A stretch of 64,000 bases of DNA. It comes from Rutpela maculata. Its lineage: Eukaryota; Arthropoda; Insecta; Coleoptera; Cerambycidae. Both the position numbers and the translations under genes were made by a program. The notes below the pieces were generated by a model. The model ran no database searches. It had not been told where the DNA came from and was given only the letters and a program-made list of their open reading frames with translations. Shown piece by piece: positions 56,024 through 64,000 of this stretch (its first letter is position 1; every line of letters starts with the position of its first letter). Location: assembly GCA_936432065.2 (NCBI GenBank), contig OW386287.2, positions 79,487,804-79,551,803 of the forward strand. Direction: 5' to 3'.

Positions 56024-56533
56024 TTTTTAGCAACTTAGCTTGAGCAAAAATTTTTAGATAAAATTTAAACGCACGGGAGGTATTTGGAGAGAATATTTCA
56101 CGAATAAATAAATCATTAAGTATATCTTCAATATTATGTTCTGTAATTAATTTCCTTCAGAGGTTTTCTTGTCACTTTTTAGAGTTTACTGACCTTTATT
56201 TTCAATTTCAACATTTACATCACATAAAAATGCATTTCCAAAACGACTCATCTAATAAAAAAACAAAGTAGGTATAAATGATGTAATGGCAATGACGATG
56301 GGGAACAATCCAAGTCAGTTCTTAATATATCAGATAGATGGCACCATGCGTACTCGGTTTAGTCATTCTGAACTTCTCATATAATATAATATAATATAAC
56401 CCATAATATTCATTCTTAGGAAATAAATGTCCTCTTGTGTTGGAACACTTTGGTACACAGCAACATGTTTTCATTTTATACGTTTTTCTAATTAATTTTG
56501 TTTATTCAAAGAGATACTGTTCGTATAGGCCTT
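56024..56533. other. Intron sequence with a (AATAT)n tract
   Basis: ATAATATAATATAATATAA at 56380-56398. No gene. Confidence 0.6.
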
Positions 56534-56564
56534 TTCATCATAGAAACGCGCATGTGCTGCCGCT

Positions 56565-56849
56565 ATGTTTGTTTGCGGGAACTATGAAATGTTCGGACAC
56601 TTGATTGTCAAAATGGCTGGACCGGTGTCATTTTTTCACATTAATCCAGACGAAAGTGTGATTGACGGTGCAAAATTAGTGCACAACACTGTGGAAGAAC
56701 ACACTTGCGCTCAATTATGGCGCTGGCTCGAGTATCCTGGCCGTAAAATGACTGGAAGCAAGAATAAAGAACTGGTTGCAAGGTTAGAATTCAACTATCA
56801 ACACATCAATTTATATACAAGTGCATTAAGAGAAAACAAATTTGTTTAG
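56565..56849 (+). pseudogene. SAP-like N-terminal exon, left copy
   Basis: 94 codons, MFVCGNYEMFGHLIVKMAGP. The segment HTCAQLWRWLEYPGRKMTGS then KNKELVARLEF looks like a SAP-type helix pair (L..WL....R...GSK.ELV.R). In insect repeat-encoded proteins this stands at the N-terminus. GAACTGGTTGCAAG/GTTAGA at about 56766-56785 could be a 5' splice site, so the natural exon probably ends at ELVAR; the remaining residues to 56849 would then be intron. The second methionine (MAGP...) may be the real start. No other domain nearby. Confidence 0.5.
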
Positions 56850-57340
56850 TCTACAATATGTTTATTAACATTCTTCATGCAGTAATTGATAATGCAGTAA
56901 AAATATTTTCTGTTTTTTTACTGAAATGTAGGGTCAAAAATGCAATTTAAAATGAGGTTTTTTGTCGATCCTTCTGTGGCTTCTTTTTTTCTAATTTTTT
57001 CAAATATATGACACTAACTGTTTTCAAAAAATTTGTAACAGATTCATCATTATTTGTTTAAAAAACGTCGAGTTCCGCCATGTTCGCATGTCAATATTGG
57101 ATTTGTCATAAACATTACGTTTTTTAACCAAATAATGATGAATTTGTTACCAATTTTCTGAAAATAGGTAGTGCCATATCGTATAGTTTACCTATTTGAA
57201 AAAAATTAGAAAAAAAGGAGCCAGCTTTATCCACAGAAGGATCGACAAAAAACCTCATTTTCAATTGCGTAAAGAAACAGAAAATATTTTTACTGCATTA
57301 TCAATTACTGCACGAAGAATGTTATTAAGCATATTGTAGA

Positions 57341-57625
57341 CTAAACACATTTGTTTTCTCTTAATGCACTTGTATATAAATTGATGAGTTGATAGTTGAA
57401 TTCTAACCTTGCAACCAGTTCTTTATTCTTGCTTCCAGTCATTTTACGGCCAGGATACTTGAGCCAGCGCCTTAATTGAGCGCAAGTGTGTTCTTCCACA
57501 ATGTTGTGCACTAATTTTGCACCGTCAATAACACTTTCGTCTAGATTAATGCGAAAAAATGATACCGGTCGAGCCATTTTGACAATCAAGTGTCCGAACA
57601 CTTCATAGTTCCCGCAAACAAACAT
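57341..57625 (-). pseudogene. SAP-like N-terminal exon, right copy
   Basis: Same 94-codon frame on the opposite strand, MFVCGNYEVFGHLIVKMARP, then CAQLRRWLKYPGRKMTGSKN. It differs from the left copy at nine residues, including R for W and K for E in the SAP segment, where this copy looks closer to a normal SAP motif. The same possible donor follows ELVAR. A heat-shock-element-like site lies about 120 bp upstream on this strand. Confidence 0.5.
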
Positions 57626-57741
57626 AGCGGCAGCACATGCACGCTTCTATAATGAAAAGGCCTTGACATTGGATATAACATAACCCCAACAGCACGAACA
57701 ACCGAGTACGGCAGCTGCACTCTGGCAGAGATAATAAAAAG

Positions 57742-57759
57742 GAATGTTCCGGAATGTTC
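57742..57759. promoter_or_regulatory. Perfect heat-shock-element-like site
   Basis: GAATGTTCCGGAATGTTC: four alternating units in the pattern GAANNTTCNNGAANNTTC, the binding pattern of heat-shock factor trimers. It is 117 bp upstream of the ATG of the reverse-strand SAP ORF. A palindrome of this kind may also occur by duplication of GGAATGTTCC, so function is inferred. Confidence 0.45.
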
Positions 57760-59880
57760 CCCATTAAGATACGTGAAATCATAGATATGGTAACTTATAG
57801 ACTGGTATTCCCAACAAAGAGTCCTCTAGCGCGCTTCGACTAATCACACTACGAGTAAAGTCAGACAACATTGCTTTTTACCAATCTCTCGCTTTTACGT
57901 TCTAAGGTTGCGGACATGAAATGGTACCGCCATCTAGTAAAGCTAACTTAACTTAATTGGTGTAAAGAGTGAATTTTTCGAGAATAATTATTATATTAAA
58001 GTGTTTATTAATATATATTTATGTATTTAATCCTCACTTTTAATTTAAGAAGTTTAATGATTAAGTTAAGGTTTGCTTGTTTAAGTAGAGTGAACTTTAA
58101 GTACAACGAATTATAACATATAGTGCCCTATTTGCCGAAAACATTTCACGAAACAAAACGTCAAAAAATGATCGCAATATTTGCCGCTACAGCTTGTTGC
58201 TTGTTGGTACTGTCAAAAGCCAATCTAGGTTGGATTACCACTAATAATGACGTTTGATTGGTGCAATGTTGTGAAAAAACGGGCTCTAATTGGCTATAGC
58301 GTTAATGAGTGAAATAATCAGGTAAAATACCAGAGAAAATATCATACGGGGTCCCAAGTAAAATCTTCCAGGATTTACTATATCCGAAGCTCAAAGAAAA
58401 CTAAAGAGTTCGGAGGAAGAGTTCGTTTAAAAGTACAGTTACTATTGCGCTATCTCTTCTTCTTAACATTGTATTTTAAAACAATATACAGAGAGATATT
58501 GAAAACTGGCCGCAGTTTTTCGCAGTTTTTTTTTTTTCAAAATTTTGATGTTGAAAATAAATGCTTTTTTTATTTTAAGAACATAAAGGTAACTACAAAA
58601 AGGCAGATATGGGAAAGAATATTTCATGCCTTCCAAAGTTCCAAGTTCCAAATGAAAATTAAAAAGAGAGTCATAAAAATGAATCGATAATGCATCAAAT
58701 GGACGTTTATCGACACATTATACAAATTCGCGGTTAATAATGCGAATTTAAAGGATTCTCAACATCTCCATAGCGAATTGTGGACACAAAACGGGAACTC
58801 TAGGACCTATAGAAACAATATTTTGCATACATAACTACGCAATGGGCGAAACCATGCCGTTTATTGAACTGAACCTTTTATTTCTGCCAATTTTTAGAGC
58901 AAAATATTTATTTGAACGGTTGAAAATAGAAAAGATTTCGAAACTTCAATCACTTAATAACTGTGAATTATTTGTAAAACCGAGAACGGTAAACGAATTA
59001 ATTATCAAAGATGAAAAATACAACATTTTTAAAAAAATATATGTTCTATTTGCATTTTGAGCATAGATATCTTAGGTTTTGCGTTTCGGTCGTTAATAAA
59101 AAAATTGATATTTGTTCTTAAAATGGTCTTGCCGGTTAAGTATATGGACAGCGGCTTATTGGGTTATTCATTCACATGAATGTTGCTTATGACTAGAAAT
59201 GCTCAATAAAATATAGAATAAACCTCTATCCCCTATATTACCAGAGTTATGCGGGTAACAACCCTCAACTTTAAAATTAATTTTTTCCAAAACTATTGAA
59301 GATAATTAAATGAAATTAATAGGATATTGATATAAAACAGCTTCATATTTTACATTTTTTTATATTCCTATTGCGTCATTTAGTATATTAAAAAAATAAT
59401 TTAACTTTTGAGGGTGCTGTTTTTATCTCAACCCCTTTAAATTTATATTATTTAACACTAACATAATTATCGTGTGTAAAAATTTCTGCAAGGTCAGATT
59501 GGTGGAAGATGCTTAAAAATATAAACCTAGGTAATGAACACAAGCACACAAAAAAAATCAAGTGAGAAAACCTAGACCACTTAATTCCTACTCACTAGGA
59601 AGCTAATAATCGAAAAAATATATTACTACTTTTAGTTTGGCTCTCAACTATTTTTTTTTGCTTAATAAGTATTGATTTTTAGTGGAGTAAACGTAGTCAA
59701 AAAAGAGGCATTGTTTGGGAATAATTTGTAACTGGATAAAAATTCATAAAAACTTTTTAAATGTGTTCTAAATAAGTTTAAGTTCAAAGTCTACCGGTTG
59801 GTATTGTACGCTAAATCTCTATTTGTTTATTAATAACAAAGAACTGCAAAATTAGTTGTTAAATGAAATATCTCGAAAAT
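57760..59880. other. Intron sequence with one dispersed repeat
   Basis: 58699-58770 resembles 8888-8960. 59615-59690 is the inverse of about 63565-63635 (ACTACTTTTAG.TTGGCTCTC). Frames 58445-58690 and 58842-59060 show no domain. Confidence 0.45.
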
Positions 59881-59913
59881 TAATCGAGGAGAAATCATGA
59901 AAATCAGGTAATA

Positions 59914-60095
59914 GAGTTTTTGGGCATGCTGATTACGAATTTGTTGCAAAATTCAAAATGGCGGATACAAAATGGCCGACCGAAACGTATTAAGAGTGCG
60001 AAAATCGCCAGAAAAATGAGCATTAATGGGTTTTTATGGGTTTTCGGGTATACTGATGACGAATCTGATGTCAAATTCATAAAATTGTGTGGATA
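59914..60095. repeat. Degenerate direct repeat, ~125-bp period
   Basis: TTTTTGGGCATGCTGATTAC then GAATTTGTTGCAAAATTCA, and TTTTCGGGTATACTGATGAC then GAATCTGATGTCAAATTCA. Confidence 0.75.
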
Positions 60096-60198
60096 AAGGT
60101 AAAATGTATAATATAAATAAACACAATGTACTATAAAAATACTTTTATTATAAACTACAATGAAAGGAAATATTTTAACTATAATATATGATACATAT

Positions 60199-61187
60199 AC
60201 TACGGGAGCCCACCCTAAGTGTCCGATCCTTGGGGACAATGTTTTTTATAAAGACTAAAGCCAATTTTAGACATGTCCCTAAAAAAACATTGGTTGCACT
60301 TTCAAAATGGCGTCCGTTAAAAAAAAATTGCAAAAAGTGTTTTTGTCATTTAACACAAAAACTAAAAAAGATGTAGCAAAACTTTCTGCACCAAAAACAA
60401 CGTGCATACAATTTTCTACAATTTTGTTCCTATACAATATTTGGGTGGGAAATACCATTTTCCAGATAAATGATTCAGTTCTTAAAATAAAATATAAAAT
60501 TCAATATAAAACGTAATACTACGGGAGCCCACCCTAACTGTCCGTGCACCCTCCCGATCCTTGAGGACAATGTTTTTCATAAATATTAAAGCCTAAGGAA
60601 TGATTTAAGACATGGCCCCCAAAAAAAAACTGGCTGTACTTTCAAACTGGCGTCCGTTTAAAAAAAATTGCAAATATTGTTTTAGTCATTTAACACAAAA
60701 ACTAAAAAAGATGGAGAAAAACTTTCTGCACAAAAAACAAAGTGCATAAAATTTTCTACAATTTTACTCCTATACAAATTTGAATATGAGTTATTTTATG
60801 TTTTGTTGTGTTAAAAATATAAAGTTATATTATAGCCTTACAATAATTGTCACAATAATTTCCTCTAAGTGATTTACCAATATATGAATTTCCATGTTTT
60901 CTTAATTTTGGACTCATTTATCTGGAAAATGTTAACTCCTATCAAAATATTGTATAGGAACAAAACGGTAGAAAATTTTATGCACTTTGTTTTTTGTGAA
61001 AAGGTTTTTTCCCATATTTTTTTGGTTTTTGTGTTAAATGACAAAAACAACATTGGCAACAGTTTTTTTTAACATATGGCCGCCATTTTGAAAGTACAGC
61101 CAGTTTTTTTTAGGACATGTCTTAAATTGTTCCTTAGACTTTAATCTGTATGAAAAACATTGTCCCCAAGGATCGGGAGGGAGCTGC
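60199..61187. mobile_element. Foldback family A, second locus with an extra left arm
   Basis: CTACGGGAGCCCACCCTAA begins two left arms, at 60200 and 60519. The second pairs with a right arm at about 60905-61187; the centre (60790-60900) matches that of 45709-46505. The right arm is cut short (GATCGGGAGGGAGCTGCACG) compared with the complete copy. ATG frames here (60188, 60307, 60869, 60874) are arm sequence only. Confidence 0.85.
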
Positions 61188-61189
61188 AC

Positions 61190-62040
61190 GACTAATACGG
61201 TTTTTCGATCAAGAATTTAATAAAAAAAAGATTTTATTTATGAACATACAGTGATTGTCCGATAATTGAAGGAATATGTTATCGCCCTCTATGTACACAT
61301 TGATGAATTGAAAAAAAAATTTAATTTCGGTTCGAATTTGGTAGTTGTTATTATATATTGTACTCTTGTCGAATTTTTCAATAATTTACGAATTTTTTTT
61401 TAAAATATTGATTTAATCAAATACATTAATTTCATTGTTTATCAACTTAAACAAGTCATAGTAGTCACCATTTATGCATGTGTAATATTTGGTAGAATTG
61501 TTAGTTGTGGTAAACTTAATTTTTTATTTAAAACCTTCGCAATTGTCCAAAAATCGCGTTCTTACCGATTTTTCGCTTTTTTACTGTTTAATTGTTATTA
61601 CGATCCAGAAAAAATAAAATCAAGATTAGTACCTTAGCTAACACCTCTATGTATTCAAATAAAAATAAAAAAATTTTTTTTTCAAGTTATTACACTTGTA
61701 ATAGTTTAATACTTTTTTCTTCTAAAACGTATAGTTCGACTTATTCGTAAAAAATTAATGTAAAAACGCGTATGTATCATAAAATAAATCATTGGGGCTT
61801 TTAGTACACATTAAAATTGATTACTTATAAAGTGCCGATATCACGATATTAAGCTTTGATATTGACGATTGAAATTTGGTGTCAACAGCGGAAAACGTCT
61901 TTTTTCGGAAAAGTACTAAGTTTAAAGGTCTGAATTTGCTAAAATAATTTTTTTTAATTTGGTGGCTGAATGCTTATTTTAGATAATTCCTTTAAATGTG
62001 CTATCCAAGTATTTTTTTTTTAAATAAATTATTCATATTG
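61190..62040. other. AT-rich intron sequence, nothing recognised
   Basis: No frames or repeats of note. Confidence 0.55.
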
Positions 62041-62044
62041 TAAT

Positions 62045-62498
62045 ATGTTGCAACCCCTTAAAATTTAAGGTTATGTTGGTTACTAAAAAGTAGGCACAGA
62101 CTTCAACAGATCGAATGTCTGAATGTAGTGTATTTGCACCTACTCGAGAAAGAACCTACCAGAAGTTAGTTCTGGTGACATCTGGAATTATCTAGAAAAT
62201 GGTGGCGTCATCACAGAAAAATCGAGATCTGTCATTTCTAGGTATAAAAGACCGACCGCATTCTCAGCGAGTAGTTCAGTAGTTCAGAAAGTATAGAAAG
62301 TGAGGTTAAGACTCCAAAGAGAAACAAAGTGATAAACATTGTGATTTTTAGTCAGTAAAGTGTATCTAAATTAATAATAGTATTGTGAAGTATCCAGTAA
62401 ATATTTAATAAAGTGTGCTAGTGGACATCTCTTGTTATAATTTTTGGAACCCACGGAATTTGCAAGAGGTGGTTTCCTAAGGGTGGAAACACGTGACA
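62045..62498 (+). repeat. Probable solo LTR, ~454 bp
   Basis: Starts TGTTGCAACCCC and ends ACACGTGACA (TG...CA), with TATAAAAG at 62243, initiator-like TCAGT at 62276, and AATAAA at 62407: the promoter plus polyadenylation layout of a Gypsy-type LTR reading on the + strand. ATA flanks both sides, too short to prove a target duplication. The second copy and interior are not in the window, so it is solo or an edge. Confidence 0.55.
62243..62280 (+). promoter_or_regulatory. TATA box and TCAGT initiator in the LTR
   Basis: TATAAAAG at 62243 and TCAGC/TCAGT at 62264 and 62276, an arthropod core-promoter arrangement. Confidence 0.5.
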
Positions 62499-62499
62499 A

Positions 62500-63120
62500 T
62501 ATTACAATGATTTTTACTAAATAATCGTTAATTCATGCAATGGTCCGCTTTCAAGCTACATATATAATAATTAAAGTACTTAAAAAATTATTTAAAAACA
62601 TGTAATACTTCGAGGGAATGATACTTTTTCATCTCCAATTGGTTTCATATCATTTGCTTTCTGTAATCAAACGTTATAGCCACTTACGTACAGCACGCGC
62701 GCTACCGCAAGCCGTTGAGTGAAAAGTTATACTCTTCAATCAACACGCAAGCCTATTCCAGCATCAGCATGCGGTCAGCGCGGCGTCGCGTCACTTGGGA
62801 CCTTAGTTAACAAATTTCTACTAGCTCCAATATAATGCGCAAAATACATGTCATATATATTTCTTTCGTAAAACTTCCCGTTCTTTCGAATGGCGTTATC
62901 AGTTTTTTCGTGCAAATAAAATTTAAAAAGTTATTCGCAAGAAACCGTATTTTTGCACTTAATAAAAATAGGACGCGTACACTTTTTTGTGGTAGACTTT
63001 TCACTACGTTTTTCTAGCATACTTGAAGAATATTGTTCACCAAAGTCTACCTGGTTACAAATTTTTCCGAAGTAAAAATCTTCGTTTACTCCACTATTAT
63101 TAGACAATATAGTTAGGCCA
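62500..63120. other. Intron sequence, nothing recognised
   Basis: A GC-richer patch (62690-62800) has several GCGCGC and CGCAAGCC pieces. No gene. Confidence 0.5.
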
Positions 63121-63139
63121 TTTTAATTAATCCACAGTA

Positions 63140-63530
63140 ATATCTCCTCAAGAAGGGGCACCAGCGAAAAATGTTTGAGACAAAAGTTGTTCCGTTCAAA
63201 GGGGGACATCTTTTGGGCAGAACCATTTTCCACTCCCCACCCTTGATGAGCGGGAGGGGCTAACTTTTGAATTTTTAATGGAACTCTCCATTTTTTATCA
63301 CGTATTCTGATTCTACAAAAAAAATTACACAACTTTTGTACCAAACATCCCTCCCCCCCTCCGGATCTGCGAGAATGGGGGCTAACTTTTGAATTTTTAA
63401 TGGCACCCTATATTTTTCATCGCGTATGCTGATTCTACGAAAGAAATTAGATAACTTTTGTACCAAACATTTTTTTCCCCCAACCCCCATGAGCGGGGAT
63501 GGGGGTAACTTTTGAATTTTCAAAAACCTG
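63140..63530. repeat. Tandem repeat, 122-bp unit, three copies
   Basis: TAACTTTTGAATTTT recurs at 63261, 63383 and 63506, each preceded by a G-rich TGAGCGGG-type stretch and, one unit earlier, by AACTTTTGTACCAAACAT. Units carry TATTTTTCATCGCGTATGC-like and GATTCTAC.AAA blocks. Confidence 0.9.
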
Positions 63531-64000
63531 CAGGCAAACATCTCTGAACTAGGGCAAATCAATAATTGTTAAGCAAAAAAAAAAAATGAGAGCCAAGCTA
63601 AAAGTAGTAGTATATTTTTAGGCGTCCAGATCACCCCCGTTTTAACCAACTAACCGGTTAGGTTGAGGTAACCACTTCTAACCTGGTTTTTCTTCAAGTT
63701 GACATCGAGGAGTACTTACAGTAAAAAATTAGCCAAAGTTAGTTGATCGGAACATATAAATAAATGCAAGAAACTATAATTTTTTTATATCACGAATTTT
63801 GTCTAATTTCATCTTCAACTCGCGATATCTCGGCAAATAATGAATATTTTTAGATGAAATTTCAGCACTCCGATTAAAGAACTTATATCTAGATACATAA
63901 TGACATGAATTTTATGATCCCGAAAGACTCCTAATCTAAGGCACTTCTTCCCATAAGTTGCTGATTGGCCCATCGGCATATTCGCGGCCGCTCGTACACG
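63531..64000. other. Intron sequence to the window end
   Basis: 63565-63635 is a repeat inverse to 59615. An AACCAACTAACCGGTTAGGTTG palindrome-like stretch begins about 63644. No gene. Confidence 0.5.

Larger units (their letters stand above)
56534..57665. repeat. 1.1-kb palindrome with a SAP-like ORF in each arm
   Basis: The arms of about 560 bp (56534-57095 and 57115-57665) are inverse copies up to a small centre around 57100 (AAAAAACGTCG on the left, ACGTTTTTTAACCAAATAAT on the right). Outer ends are GGCCTTTTCATCATAGAA and its inverse at 57640-57662. Each arm carries the same 94-codon frame. Confidence 0.92.

Noticed and set aside
59904..60239. 111-codon reverse-strand ORF
   Set aside because: Covers a noncoding direct repeat and part of a foldback arm; no conserved protein seen.
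60188..60516. Two + strand ORFs
   Set aside because: Arm sequence of foldback family A.
63123..63562. Reverse-strand ORFs with repeated WGVENG/MGVGGK and KIQKLAPP segments
   Set aside because: They are translations of the 122-bp tandem repeat.
1..64000. CRISPR arrays, tRNA genes, bacterial operons or viral genomes
   Set aside because: No regularly spaced repeat-spacer pattern, no cloverleaf-type tRNA (only a tRNA 3'-end-like PBS), and no prokaryotic gene organisation; short tandem repeats present are minisatellites.

Overview
This 64 kb window is AT-rich eukaryotic DNA and almost certainly comes from an insect. The only host gene I can support is on the + strand: three short exons at 11496-11576, 21575-21717 and 55499-55694. 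Together they encode the second half of a PH domain and a C1 zinc finger closely resembling insect diacylglycerol kinase eta/delta (type II DGK). The exons join in frame with consensus splice sites, leaving introns of 9,998 bp and 33,781 bp. The gene continues beyond both ends of the window. The whole window is therefore the inside of one expressed gene, about 0.7% coding and otherwise filled with repeats. I cannot name the species. The type of transposable elements (insect LINEs, mariner, hAT, a short CCTAA tract) supports Insecta.

Layout: 1-11.5 kb (upstream intron) holds three terminal-inverted-repeat (TIR) elements, one carrying a broken transposase-like gene (3839-4933), a ~1 kb foldback, two tandem repeats, a mariner relic and a reverse-strand reverse transcriptase (RT) relic. 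11.6-21.6 kb (intron 1) holds a foldback, the 3' end of a Jockey-type LINE, and a 3.8 kb inverted duplication of a gene with PIN/FEN-like nuclease motifs. 21.7-30.5 kb holds a TIR element starting about 30 bp after an exon donor site, another fragment of the nuclease family, and a nearly full-length but broken LINE whose ORF1 starts with a PHD finger.

32-36.6 kb holds a hAT element with an 8-bp target duplication and a 28S rRNA fragment inserted in it, followed by two LINE fragments, one with an RNase H domain. 36.9-45.4 kb is a foldback with a pentanucleotide microsatellite in its middle. A reverse-oriented LTR retrotransposon with two 474-bp LTRs, but no gag-pol reading frame, is inserted into that microsatellite with a CTAT target duplication. 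45.7-55.2 kb has more foldbacks, a reverse-strand LINE, a nearly perfect 96-bp-stem hairpin, and a composite hAT-type MITE with a perfect 8-bp target duplication. 55.5-64 kb has the C1 exon, a 1.1 kb palindrome with a SAP-like ORF in both arms, a perfect heat-shock-element-like site, more foldbacks, a probable solo LTR and a G-rich tandem repeat.

Across the window at least a dozen long inverted repeats lie in the introns of one host gene, so its primary transcript would be able to form many long double-stranded stems. No prokaryotic features, CRISPR arrays, tRNA genes or intact autonomous transposons were seen. All alignments were made by eye, so boundaries of decayed elements are approximate.
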